Assembly (NCBI GenBank): GCA_963693315.1
Contig: OY856186.1
Span: forward strand, 74,997,475 to 75,061,474
Reading direction: 5' to 3'
DNA: 64,000 bases
Origin: Diogma glabrata
Lineage: Eukaryota; Arthropoda; Insecta; Diptera; Cylindrotomidae
Shown here: one piece after another, positions 11,096 through 22,315 of the stretch
Numbering within the stretch: position 1 is the first letter of the stretch
Layout of the letters: every line of letters starts with the position of its first letter
Notes under the pieces: generated by a model
Seen by the model: only the letters and a program-made list of their open reading frames with translations
Told to the model about the DNA's origin: nothing
Databases searched by the model: none
Made by a program: the position numbers and the translations under genes

Positions 11096-11870
11096 TTAGC
11101 CTGGCAACGCTCCTACATGGAGCTTGAACGCCATTAAAATAAAATGTCCTATCATGTCCAGAGACTGTTGTGCCATAATAGGCCAAATTCCGCCTAAATC
11201 TAAAGATTTGTATAGATCCAAGGTGCCGATAGCGCATAATAGAGTCTCGGGCGATACAACTCTATTTGCTATTAACCAGCGCCCATTCTGTAAGGTTTCC
11301 CATATTTTCTGCGGCTGAATCGTTAGGAATCTCTCCAGGTATGCAGCCAGAAAAATTGTGTTGAAGGAGTGTTGTTCAAGTTTCTTCCTTTGAAGAAGTG
11401 TGAGCATTGTTAAAAAATTTAAGATTAGCCAGTCTCACCAAAGCAGGTTCTGTGATGGTTGCAATCGACTTACTTGTCGTAAGAATTGTTCTTTGATTTA
11501 CGTATAAGCCTTTTGAAAAAATTCTTCACTGTACAGGACACAATCAGCATCATCACGAGTTTTCGAGACTCTGTTCAGAAGTTTATTGGATATATTTGTC
11601 TTAGCTTATCAGGGTTTTTTTTTCACCCAACTAACTTGTGTGCACCCTATTGTCTCTTTTCGGAGCACGAGCTCTCAAAAGCCAGGACTAACAGATCAAG
11701 CTGATTAACGGTCTGATCAATAGCCCGCACCTGCTGGGATCGTCCTTACTAGAACATAAATATATCTGTGATCGCTCAAAGATATACCAGTAGATACTTT
11801 CCAGCTTCTGAAGTCTTCTAGAAGAAACTTGGAGCATGGCTAATGGAGTCGTACGTAGGGTAGATTTTTT
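11096..11870 (-). mobile_element. LOA-like element: end of EN, linker and RT start
   Basis: On the minus strand SWKVSTGISLSDHRYI at about 11,805-11,760 is the end of the endonuclease with its SDH catalytic motif. The EN-RT linker (DQTVNQLDLLVLAFESSC, then WKKNPDKLRQ) follows to about 11,560, crossing some frameshifts. A long open frame at 11,407-11,096 carries the start of RT, with LDLYKSLDLGGIWPIMAQQ corresponding to the family's KSPGPDGIxPxxLQ block. The reading then stops where the RTE-like element begins and is taken up again near 8,165. Together with 6,690-8,165 this makes one insertion of about 2.3 kb split by a younger one. Confidence 0.75.
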
Positions 11871-11939
11871 TTTCTGGTGGACCTCAATATAATATATTCC
11901 TCATATATTCGTACCTCTATTTTAATGTTTCCTGTCTCT

Positions 11940-14392
11940 ACATTCCGCATTTTCTAATAAATTATTTATCAATAAGTATTCACCTGTTCACTGTTCAATA
12001 AATGCAAAGTCCCCTAATTGTGAAGTTATCGTTACCGGTGACTTCAACGTCCACAACAAATCATGGTTGGAATTCTCCAAATCGACCGATTATGTTGACA
12101 ATAGTGGAAAACTGGCAGAAATTTTTGCCGCGTCTCAGGGCCTATTCCAAATTATTAGAAACCTGACTTTCACTCCCCGTAATGGCGGTCTTAATAGTTT
12201 TCTTCTAGATAAATTAATTATTTATATGTAATATGTTTTAAAATTTAGTTTTAATAGCATATTTTATTGTTTCTATTTTAATCTCTATCTTACCACAATG
12301 CCAAATATTACGAATGTCGATGTCGGGAAAGGTAGTATTAGAAATTCTGATCATTATTTAATCTCATCAGTTATCAAAACTGATTTACTTTAAACTACAG
12401 CTCCCAAACTCCGTAGAATATTTCACTACTCAAAAATGGATAAGAGTGATCTGCAAAATTTTTTCCATGGTTTCCCCTTCGACCGTCATTTTTTTTACAC
12501 TGACAATGTAAATGTTTCTGCTCCAAACTTTACAGAAACCATCCAATTTGCTATCAATGAATTTGTCACTTTCTCCATAGTAAAACCCAAACACAAATAC
12601 TTGTATTCAAAAGTTGCCAAAACGGCATTTAGAAACAAACGTAGATCATTTAATATTTGTATTCATAACAAAACTCCCACTAATCGATCCCAATATCTAA
12701 AGTTGTTGGCCTTTAGATATTGGGATAACTAACCAGATTATCTCAAACGAAAAGTCTGAAATTGAAAGAGCGAAAGCCCCGAAATTTACGTCTATGTCTG
12801 TTTCTGACAAGAGTTTTTACAGTGCCATCAATTCTTTAAATTATGGTACAAAATTTTCTATTCCCCCTATTATTGATGGTGATTTAATCGTCAATGATCT
12901 CGCAAGAAAAGCTAACTTGTTCGCTGAACACTGAAAAAAATTCCCCCAATTCAGTCTTCAGGAGTTAATATGAATGAACTCCACTTCAAACCCAAAATAG
13001 TCGCCAGAAACTTTTAAAGGGGTTAAACATCAACAAAGCCTCAGGAATGGACAATATTCCACTCATCATTTTAAAAACCTTTTCTAAAGCACTTGCACCA
13101 ACTTTGACTAAAATATTCTACCAATCCTACAAATCTGGTATATTTCCCTCGTGCTGGAAGTTAACTAAGTCCAGCCCGTCCCGAAAAAGGGACCAAGATC
13201 CGATATATCAAATTATAGGCCAATAGCTTTACTATCGGTCCTATCCAAAGTCTGCGAGCATTATATTAATACACACATTTCAAAATTTCTGGAAGTAAAT
13301 CATTTAATAGCCGACAGACGGTTTTCGAAACAAAAGATCAACCACCGATAAATTACACTATGTAGCGCATTGTTGGAACAGCATACTTGATAAAGGTGGT
13401 GAAACATACGTTATCGCTGTAGAGATCTCCAAGGCATTCGATCGAGTCTAGTATGCCAACTTAATCAACAAGCTCGTTGCGTATGGTTTTCATCCCAATG
13501 TTGTGAAACTGATTCAAAATTTTCTATCCAACCGATACATTTCGGTCTCCTTAGACGGATTTTCTTCTGAGTCTTAACTAATTAACGCTAGTGTACCTCA
13601 AGGCTCAGTATTGTCCCCAACCCTATTTTTGATTTATATCAACGAATTGTTGAAAATCACCAGCAACCCAATAAATAGTTTTGCAACTGATGTACTCTGC
13701 ACAAGTCGTTCGAGCCCCTTCCTTCAAAAGGTAAAATGCACGAACGAATTAATCCCTCCGGGAGAGACGCTACCATAAACGTGAATAAAGACCTACAAAA
13801 AGTCGCCGATTGTGGTGACCGAAACCTGGTCAATTTCAACTCTACCAAAACACAGCTGTTGATTGTTTCCAGATTAAAGACCGAGTTCCCCAAAGATATT
13901 TTATTCAGTATGTGTGATAGTAGTTCATCAGGTGAATGCAAAAACGGTGAATGTAAAAACATTCGTTTATTGGGTGTCACAGTTTCAAATGACCTACTCT
14001 GGAACGATCATGTAATGGCGATGGCAAAAAGCGCGTCTAAAACACTCGGCCTCCTAAATAGATGCAAAAAAATTTTCACTCCATACCAATTGCTCCATGT
14101 TTATAAGTCCTACATTCGTCCCTGTATGGAGTACTGTTGTCAAGTTTGAGGTGCTGCTTCTGTTTCCATCTTGGCCCTCTTGGACTCTGTTCAAAAGCGG
14201 GCTATGCGAATTGTGGGTAATCGAGCTTTGATATCAAAACTTGATTCCCTACAACATCACCGCACTGTTGTTGTCCTCGTTTTTTTTTTACAAATATCGT
14301 CATCAACAGCTGTTGTGGACCTAGGTCTTAAAAGGTATTTATATGTTGTTGTGACACATATTCTAAACCCTATAACACAACACTTTTATTTA
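11940..14392 (+). mobile_element. CR1/jockey-like non-LTR retrotransposon, near full-length ORF2, dead
   Basis: The endonuclease core CEVIVTGDFNVHNKSW lies at about 12,019-12,066, and NSDHYLISS near 12,340 is its SDH motif. A linker with FFHGFPFDRHFF follows. RT runs from NINKASGMDNIPLIILK near 13,030 through EISKAFDRV near 13,420. SVPQGSVLSPTLFLIYINELL follows near 13,590-13,650, and the motif-C box reads FATD instead of FADD near 13,680. After it come NFNSTKTQLLIVSRLK (13,830), LGVTVSNDLLWNDHV (13,970) and YKSYIRPCMEYCCQV (14,105). The element ends with a short A-run after ACACAACACTTTTATTTA. Compared with the copy at 17,648-18,165, about 290 bases of the C-terminal coding part are deleted near 14,310. 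Several frameshifts are present, and about 70 bases of AT-rich DNA near 12,215 interrupt the endonuclease. Confidence 0.85.
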
Positions 14393-14717
14393 AAAAAAAG
14401 AAAACTACATGCAAATCAAAAATAGATAAAAATAAGTTTGTATTAGTTCTTATCAAAAGAAAGGTCGTGCGACCAAATATAATTTACCAATTTTTTAAAT
14501 TTCTTTAAGCGCATCTTTATCTCTTGTAATATGAAAGAAATCAAAATTCATTTCTATCTATACTATTTCATAAATAATCTTAAAAATCTAATCTAAATAC
14601 TATAATCCACAGGCAGCTTTGAAATATCAGTCTCGTAAAATGTTATAAATATTTGCTAAAATCGTTAACTCATACGTTAGTTAATTTATTTCTTTAAGCG
14701 AGTATCATCATTCAAAA
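14393..14717. other. Upstream region of CYB561D2-like copy B
   Basis: AT-rich DNA of 325 bases separates the A-tail of the CR1-like element from the start codon of copy B. I see no strong TATA box or initiator. The promoter should lie here or within the retroelement tail if transcription starts close to the ATG. Confidence 0.4.
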
Positions 14718-16482
14718 ATGGATATCACAAAAGTTCCTTCGGCACAAAGCTTGTCTCCATTTAAAGTTATTGGAGTGCTTCTTAACACTATCAATCATGT
14801 ATTTATTGGAACTATTACAATTTATTTTACATATTTTTGTACTAATAGGTGGCTTGGCCCTAGTCCTAATACAGCAATGACACAACATATTTTTTTAAGT
14901 ACAATTGGGGTAAGCTGAAATAAAGTGACTTAAATTTTAGTGAACAATGAAATATGCTTAATGTGAATCTTGTTTTTGTGTTAATATTTCAATTCTTGTT
15001 GTCATGTGGTTAACATTGAAAATTGAATTTTAATGACTGTTACTTTTGTGTCGTCCACTATGCGTTGACAGCACAGTTGTAGCTACTGGGAGTTATATAA
15101 ATAAAAGTTAAGCAATCGAGAATTCTACACACCATTTTAGTGCCTTTTAATTTACTACAAACCTTCTACTATGATATCAAAACTAGATAATTTACGAGAG
15201 GTTGTACACAGGGAACGTTTTCCTTACTTTGGGCGCCACTGTTACAAAGGACGGGTAAAAAATAAATTAGTATTGCGTCAATATTTTCCATTAACCCTAT
15301 TTTAAGTCTTAAATAATAGAAAGAATTGAATAAAATCAAAAAAGATGTAATCGCTGTTAAGCCGCCATTTTGGAAAATCCAAATTTTAAAAAAATGAAAT
15401 ACAATATTAAAATGGTTAATTGCGTTTCGGTAGAAAACTATTCCGTCAATGAAAAGCGCAAAATTTTTCAAAAGCACAAACTGTCAAGTTCTAATGAAAA
15501 AATATTATTCAAAAAAAATAGAAAAAAAAAATATTATACAAAAAATAATAATAAAAAAAAATATTATTATTATTCAAAAAGTATAAAAACGTATAATCGT
15601 CGATTTTTCTTAGTTTTCTTAAACAGGCTTCAGACCTTCAATCAATTTGTCAATCGATTCGAAAACGAAAATAAACGAAATAAAATTTAGTGTAAAAATC
15701 CCCTGCTTTGGTCAAAAAAATTATTTGAACCTTATGCTCTATGGTGATAAAGACGAAATTTTTAAATCAATAGCGTGACGCGGTTTCTCAACCAACACCC
15801 CATGCTAATGTGTACAACGAGCGTAAGAAAGTATAACTTCAAAAATTGTTTTTATTTTAGTATCAACTTTTAATGGCTGAGGGAATGTTAACATTTTATA
15901 CTAGCAATACATGGACGAATATATTTTCTAAGCCCACAAAAACTGGATTACACATAGCACTACAGGTAGCTGGTTCTGGGCTAGCAATTGCAGGCTTTGT
16001 TGTAATATTTCAAGCAAGGGCAACACATTTTAGCTCAATACATGGAATAACAGGTAAGTCTGAAATAAAAATTAGCACAAATTTGATTATTAATTTGTTC
16101 ATTTCTATAGGTTTCATATCGTTTATATTTTTGTTGATAACTTTCGTAAATGGCTTTTTAGCTCTATTCGCTAAAGAGCTTGGGCGAATAGTAAAACCAG
16201 TTTTTAATAAATTGTTCCACAATTTTTTTGCTTTAGCTACATTCGTTGTTGGTAAAAACTTAGTATAATTATTTGTTCAAAACATTTTATGAAATTTATT
16301 TTATTTTAATTACAGGAATGGTCAGTTTAATTTATGGATATAAGACAGGTACAATGTCGAGGAATGTCGCTTCGAACGTGATTCTTGGATTAACGATTGG
16401 TACGTCTATTACCCTTGTCTTGTCATCAATTGGATCTCTTTTAACCATGTATGAACAGCTAAAAGGAATATTAAGAAGATAA
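14718..16482 (+). CDS. CYB561D2: Cytochrome b561 domain protein, complete 4-exon gene (copy B)
   Basis: Exons are 14,718-14,909, 15,861-16,053, 16,111-16,251 and 16,316-16,482, ending in TAA. All introns are GT-AG (951, 57 and 64 bases). The protein has about 230 residues, close to the ~222 of vertebrate CYB561D2. Hydrophobic segments lie at about 17-41, 55-73, 93-114, 126-148, 163-182 and 195-215. His 57 (MTQHIF), His 95 (GLHIALQ), His 125 (SIHGITG) and His 165 (KLFHNF) match the four heme-ligand positions of the family. That family moves electrons across membranes, typically from ascorbate to ferric iron or monodehydroascorbate. The start is chosen at CAAAAATGG, the first ATG before the first helix. 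Intron 1 holds an A-rich tract at 15,490-15,580. A polyadenylation signal AATAAA lies at 16,658-16,663. No disabling change is seen, so this is probably the working gene. Confidence 0.92.
15478..15590. repeat. A-rich low-complexity tract in intron 1
   Basis: Runs of A broken by AATATT and AATAATAAT make up most of this stretch. They create a lysine- and tyrosine-rich open frame that should not be read as a gene. Confidence 0.75.
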
Positions 16483-16495
16483 TTTTTTTAACTAT

Positions 16496-16525
16496 CAACT
16501 GTACGGGTAAACTGTACGGGTAAAC
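16496..16525. repeat. 14-bp tandem duplication
   Basis: The unit CTGTACGGGTAAA is present twice in a row in the 3' untranslated region of copy B. Confidence 0.8.
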
Positions 16526-16679
16526 GTTTTGTGAAGTGACCCTGAACAGTTTCGTTTTAATTTAATTTAATTTAACATAATAAGAAAAAATGTAACTCGT
16601 TGATAAGAAATTTTGATAACTATATTATGGTCTAAAAGTTTGGACAGGATGGTTTAAAATAAAATAATAATTGATTTAT

Positions 16680-17490
16680 TTATCTTTGAAATACGAATTT
16701 TTCAGTTGTGTTTTATTGAATTTGAATCAAATTATTTGCTTCAGATTGTTGCATTGAACGTGATATTTTATCTTGTGCTACGTTACGTAAGCTTGCAATT
16801 TAGCTTTGAAGGTGTGGTTTAGCAATAGAACTTGAAAATTCCAGTTAGAATCGCTCTCTGTCATAGCCACGGCTATGTAGGTAGTCCTGTCATTAGTTAG
16901 TTGTTTGATAGATGTAAGCAACCAGCCTAGAACTTCATTTTCTAGTAGAAGATCCAGTTCAGTTGGTCGTCTAACAAGTGCGAAAGCTTAACAGTTGCCT
17001 TCAAAGCCACTTTAATCCAGCACTCATATAATATATACAGCCATCTGCTTGGTCACATTGTTCAGAGATTAGTGGTAGTGTGATGTCACTTTTGACGTCG
17101 TTGTTACTGCATCCAACGATATCAGTAAAACTTGGCTGTCCACATAGGTGATGATATGTCTATTTGAAATTATAAAAGCTCTATTTACGCAATAGTTTAA
17201 TTTATCACGACTGCATTGGTCTGATGTATACGGCGATGGTCTGGAAAAACAAAAAGAGGTTATTATTAAACTGTTCTAACAACGCTCCTCCTCCGATTCT
17301 TCTTCAACGCTTGGAAGAGATTTTTCTAATTTCCCATAAGTCTGAAGGTCTTGCACCTCATCCGCATTTGTCAATCCCCATACTTCCTACAAACAACTTT
17401 AAAGTGAATCAAAGTACTAAAACCATTTTCAAAGCATAGTCTAGGAGCTATGTCGTCAATATGACAACATGAACATTAAAATCTGGTTCG
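16680..17490. other. Unassigned sequence
   Basis: This stretch is GC-richer than the surroundings, with short open frames on both strands, but I see no domain motif. It may be eroded retroelement DNA. The 71-codon frame at 17,224-17,439 is not recognised. Confidence 0.35.
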
Positions 17491-17496
17491 TCATCG

Positions 17497-17640
17497 CCGC
17501 TGTGGCTGAGTGTGTAAGACACTAGGGATTTAAACTGTTGTCCCTGATGAGCGTGATTTTAAATCCCAGCACGAAATACACAAAAAAAATTCTAAAAGAG
17601 CTTTTCTAAGAGAAAATGAAAAATTATTTCGAATTTTTTT
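17497..17640 (+). mobile_element. tRNA-derived SINE-like head
   Basis: The sequence GCCGCTGTGGCTGAGTGTG, followed by TAAGACAC, resembles the 5' half and A box of tRNA-Ser/Leu. TTTTAAATCCCAGCACG about 50 bases later resembles a B box and the end of an acceptor stem. The arms pair only partly, so this is not a functional tRNA. A-rich sequence follows. A SINE with a class II tRNA head is the best reading. No second copy was found in the window. Confidence 0.5.
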
Positions 17641-17647
17641 TTAAATA

Positions 17648-18165
17648 AAAAGTGTTGTGTTGTAGGGTTTAGAATATGTGTCACAACAACATATAAATAA
17701 CTTTTAAGACCTAGGTTTAGACCTAGGTGCCACAAGAACTTGCATTCTAAGGTGTTGATGAACGTTTTTTTTAAACCTCTGCGGATTGAAGCCTCCTGAG
17801 ACTATGGATTCCGGCAAACTATTCTATTTGTATGCAGTTCGGACAAAGAAGTCGTTCTGCGATCTACCAGTATGACAGCGTGGGATCTCAACCGTTTGAC
17901 TGGATGCGGTAGCCAATTGCCGAGTGGAACTGGGGTAAAAATACGTTTGAGGCATGATGCTGCTGATTTCATCTGAGCCCTGTTGATGACGATATTTGTA
18001 AAAAAACAACGAGGTCAGCAACAGTTCGACGATGTTGTAGGGAATCAAGTTTTGATGTCAAAGCTCGATCACCCACAATTCGTATAGCTCACTTTTGAAC
18101 AGAGTCCAAGAGGGCCAAGATGGAAATAGAAGCAGCACCTCAAACTTGGCAACCAATATGTACTT
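17648..18165 (-). mobile_element. CR1-like 3' end (second copy of the 11.9-14.4 kb family)
   Basis: On the minus strand the sequence is closely similar to 14,100-14,392: the SISILALLDSVQK region at about 18,125-18,090, then the LIPYNI and FFTNIV region. It continues through the coding segment that is deleted from the first copy and ends in the same GTTGTTGTGACACATATTCT trailer. It is truncated at its 5' side and has stops. The pair of copies shows the family was dispersed by retrotransposition, with the 3' terminus at 17,648. Confidence 0.85.
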
Positions 18166-18179
18166 AAGTTTAATCGCTC

Positions 18180-18780
18180 ACAAAAAGCCCTTCCAAATGT
18201 CATATCAATGTTTTATGGAAAATTTCTTGTTGGTGCAAGTTTCTACAGTATTGGATGCAACCAATACTATCTGTTGGTAGACTTGTGCTTTTTGGGACCA
18301 ATTCTACCTCCATCACCCGAGTGGACGTTGTACGTATAACAACACATGAAAATTGGTAAGTCATTATTTGCACTTTTACTTCCAATTTCAGGTTACTAGA
18401 ATTAGACTGATCAGTCCACCATACGATGATATTACAGATATAAGGTCATCAGGCTATATGAGGTGAAAGGCTCCATCTTCTCCCATAGTTTTTTTTTCAT
18501 GAATAAAAAATTATTTTTCCTGAAATTTGTTTTCCATCTGAGCTTTCTATCCTACACGGTCACTAGGTAGTTGGCTTGTTCTGCAATTACTAAACTACAT
18601 ACTTTCCAAGGTTTGAACCAGTAAGGTTTAAACCAGTTCCTTTCCAGGGTTTCAACCAGTCTGTAATTAAGTTTTTAATAGCAAGGTTTCACAGAAGTCC
18701 TGACAGATTATCCTTACACTTACATTAAAAAGTACCACGGCAATCACTCATTTTGTAAGTGAACTCCTCCTACCTAATGT
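18180..18780. other. Unassigned sequence before the gypsy element
   Basis: The stretch includes a patch with three variants of AAGGTTTGAACCAGT, TTTAAACCAGT and TTTCAACCAGT near 18,607-18,660. I could not recognise a 5' LTR matching the candidate 3' LTR, so the gypsy element is 5' truncated. Confidence 0.4.
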
Positions 18781-21700
18781 AAATGTTCCTGCAGAAGAGC
18801 ATGCGCTCAATTACCACTGCGAAGGATTTATCCATATAATTCGGGGATAATGCCCGCAAATGCGACCCCGATTATAAATTCCAGCGTCCAAATTCTCAAT
18901 ATCCAAAAAACTTTAAGGCCATCACATTAGGCAGCGTGTGATGATAAATTCTCGTTAAAAATCGATACGTCGTTGATCCACTAACATCCTTGTTGTTCAC
19001 TCTCGCTAAAATCTTCATTTCTCCAACGCTCTCGCTAACAACAATCCATAATGATACGGTTGATATCGAAATTCGAGATACCCTTAACAATTTTAAGCGT
19101 ATCACTACACCTGCCTAAACCAGTCAAACACAACGTGACTCACGTTATTGAAACTCACAGTCCTGCTGACGATTAGCTCCTGACAAACTCGGCCATCGCA
19201 AAGACGGAATTTGATTTAATGTTATCCCAAGGCATTTGCTGACCGTCTAATATTCCTCGGTCTTACCCTCTCCATCTCGTTAAAAATAAGGACGGCCAGT
19301 GAAGATCTTACGGTGATAACCGCACTCTTAACAACGTCACTACTCCTGATAAATATCCTATTCCTCATACTCAAGATTTTTCGCATCAACTTCATAGATG
19401 CAAATTTTTCTCCACAATTGATCTGGCTCGCGTATGTCATCAAATTCCTATTGATGAGCGCAATATTACTAGACTGCAATTTCAACTGCATTCGGACTCT
19501 TCTAATTCGTTCGAATGACTTTCGGATTGCGATACCCTCCGCCATTTTTAAAAAGGTTTATGCATTTCCTTCTGCGGGACCTAAATTTCTGTTTCATCTG
19601 CATAGATTACCTTCTAATTGCAACTGAAACCTTCGAGGAACACCTCAAACATCTTAGAACTGCTATCGAGCGTCTTAACGACGCTGGTCTCATATCAACG
19701 AACGTTGACTTTCTCGCACATTTGATTGATTCAAACTTGTCGATGCCATTACCCGAAATGATTATGCAAGTCGCCGTTTTCTTAGAATGACAAACTTCTA
19801 CCGCCGATTCATTCCTCATGCACGGGGCAATCAGGCCATTCTCAACGATTTATTCAATGGTCTGAAGACGGTATTCAAGCATTCGGCTTATGCAAGCAAC
19901 AACTCAGTTAGGCAAAAACTCTTTCTTACCCTTCTCAGTCTGCCCAGCTTGCTGTAATGGTTGACACTTTTGACAAGGCATTTGTGGCAGCTTGTTGAAC
20001 AAAAAATTAACGATTGTTGGACACCACTTAGTTTATTCTCTGTGCGATTTAATGAAACGCCACAGAAATACAGAGTTTATGATCGTGAACTCCTTGCATC
20101 TTACTCTGCAATTTAACATTTTCGGTATTTCCTTAAAGGTAAAATTTTCACTCTTTTCACAAATCATAAGCCTCACATCTACGCTATGTCGCAAAACCCT
20201 AACAAAGCAAGTTGTTTATATTTTTCAGTCAATTCATGACTGATATTCACTACTTTTCTGGAATTGATAATGTAGTTTGGGGAAGTGTGTCGGCACTTTC
20301 TCATGTTGCGCAAATGCGCAAATATCAATTCCAGAAAAAAAATTAAATATGACAACTTTCTAACGCCCAGTTTAAAGATAATGAACTCAGGGAATTAGTA
20401 GACACTAGTTCAATTGCGATCCTTTCTATTATCGTTTGGCAATTCTAGTGCCAAAACTATTTTATGGGATACCTCTTCTGATAACTCACAACTTTTTATT
20501 TCCAAGCAATTTCGTCTATCTGTTTTCGATAACCTCCACATTTAACTCACTCATACGTCCAAAATTCTGTCAAACTCCTTACTGAAAAAGTCATTTGGCC
20601 ATCCATTAAAAAAGATGTACCCCAAATGGCATAGAACTACCTGGCTTGCCAAAAAGCAAAAGTCTTTGCCATACTGTTGCCATACTCAATCTCATTTAGG
20701 TAACTATCCTTAAACTTACCGCTGAGGACCCCTGAGGACAAACGGTATTGTGCTACAATTATTGATCGCTAAATTAGATAGCCTGAAGCCATTGCTATCT
20801 CGTATATCACAGCTGAAGCGGTAGCATCAGCTCTCTACTCCAATTGGATTCCTCGCTTCGGAGTACCTTCAGTCATCCGTCGCTGATAAGGGCTTCCAAT
20901 TCGAATCAAATTTCTTCAACGACTAATCGAACATGGCACCGAACTCTAAAATCCGCGATAATAGCCTACCACAAAACGGACTGGACACGAATAATACCAT
21001 CAATATTATTAGGTCTACGAACTACTTTCCGTTACTTCCAATTTTCATCGGCTCAGCTCGTTTATGGTACGAACATACATCTTCCCGGAGAATTCTTGAG
21101 CCAAAATTCTAACTCCACTCCTCAATCTGATTTTGTTTCACAATTAAAACAACATTTTAATCACCTTCCTTCCTCCATTGCGTCAAGACACACTTCTTCT
21201 AAAGTGTTCGTCTCCAAAATCTTGAGTTTTGCTCGCATGTCTTCTTATGCAATGATGCTGTCTATTGGAATAAGAGACCCCAGCCCATCTTCTCAAAGAT
21301 TGTGGAGCGTGGAGCATCTGGGGGAGTATAATATTGCCGGGCATGACCTGCATAAGCTTAACCCTCTCCATATCCTGAAATTCCTAAGAGATGCTGGATA
21401 GGAGGAGGTGCTCTAACCAGGAAGTAGTAGGGTGGGGTACAAAAGATCATTTTGGTCGCAGTACCACATGTCACCACCGAATTTAATCTAATCAAATCTA
21501 ACCTAAGTACTGATGTAGTACGTATAGCACTACAACCACCTTACGAAGGTCCTTTCCAAGTCATCAGTCGCGATAAAAAAATTGTCAACACATTCAAGTT
21601 TCCATCGACAGATTAAAACCTTGTTTTAGCAAACAATCTGAAAATCACTTAACTCAAAACCATTCTACTTCGAGTAGTAATCTCAGTCGCGCAGACAAAA

Positions 21701-21971
21701 CATCGTCTTCTACAGATATTGTCCATTTTACTCCTTCGGACCATTCCAGTCTTCTCCTTCTACCACCGCAAAAACAAGACAACGCGACGCTAAGGCAACT
21801 GTATCAGCTAAAAGCGTAACGTTAGACCTCAATCCTCTACAACAGATATTCCATCCTGCATCCACAATTACTCGAGCAGACAGAACCACTTGTACCCCTA
21901 CTCGTTTCCTTCGTGCTGTAGCACAATAATTTTTCTATATCTCATCTTCGATGTTACTAGGAAGAGTGGAG
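18780..21971 (+). mobile_element. Ty3/gypsy retrotransposon, decayed pol
   Basis: The end of gag is visible near 18,845-18,900 (FGDNARKCDPDYKFQRP). RT begins with SQGIC near 19,225 and HLVKNKDGQ near 19,275. KYPIPHTQDFSHQLH and FFSTIDLAR follow at about 19,345-19,430. The catalytic YIDD is changed to CIDY within CFICIDYLLIATETF near 19,590-19,635, so the RT is inactive. RNase H shows LAVMVDTFDKAFVAA near 19,950. Integrase shows LTEKVIWPSIKKDVPQ near 20,580, LACQKAKVF near 20,645, RFGVPSVI near 20,853 and FQFSSAQLVYGTNIHLPGEF near 21,040. LQPPYEGPFQVISRDKKI follows near 21,530, after a foreign insertion. Many frameshifts are present. The map fits a gag-PR-RT-RH-IN gypsy pol with no env visible. 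Confidence 0.88.
21267..21515 (+). mobile_element. LOA-like 3' end inserted in gypsy integrase
   Basis: The gypsy reading CSHVFLCNDAV breaks at about 21,266 and resumes with VRIALQPPYEG at about 21,515. The intervening ~250 bases carry HKLNPLHILKFLRDAG at about 21,350-21,400. They also carry a trailer with GGGTGGGGTACAAAAGATCA, both matching the LOA-like C-terminus and trailer at 57,190-57,310. TGATG-GT at the left edge and TGATGTAGT at the right may be an imperfect target duplication. Confidence 0.7.
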
Positions 21972-22315
21972 TGTTTGTGGCAAACTAGTTTTAATAAATT
22001 CTTGATTATGTTGTTGGTAACGCCTAGCCGTTGACCGTTCTAAAAAAAGTTATAAGAAAAATTTATTTAAAAATTTCATCTACACTAAAATAAAAGATGG
22101 AAAATAAAGTAGCAAAATTGGATCGATTGCCATTCCACTTTGATACAACATTAATCGATGCAGCATTAATCAGGAACTTATATATAGCCCTTTAAATACC
22201 TATGATTTCGCCAATGGTCAACTTCTATGCAACATTATTCAACACAAATAATCATCAACACTGCTTCGTTATACACCACTCTGCTCTACAGTACACTACT
22301 CCACATTGTAAAACA
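21972..22315 (+). repeat. Candidate 3' LTR of the gypsy element
   Basis: A purine-rich tract AGGAAGAGTGGAG is followed directly by TGTTTGTGG at 21,972, as expected for a polypurine tract and LTR start. The segment holds a TATATATA box near 22,182 and a candidate end TTGTAAAACA at 22,315, giving inverted TGTTT/AAACA tips. No 5' partner was found to confirm it. Confidence 0.45.

Noticed and set aside
15370..15690. 106-codon Lys/Tyr/Asn-rich open frame
   Set aside because: It lies in intron 1 of CYB561D2-like copy B and arises from an A-rich tract.
15873..16268. A gene starting at the ATG of MAEGMLTF in copy B
   Set aside because: The frame is open upstream to an AG acceptor, exon 1 with its donor is found at 14,718-14,909, and the family needs the N-terminal helix and first histidine.
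17497..17580. Functional tRNA gene
   Set aside because: The acceptor and anticodon stems do not pair properly; it is better read as a SINE head or pseudogene.
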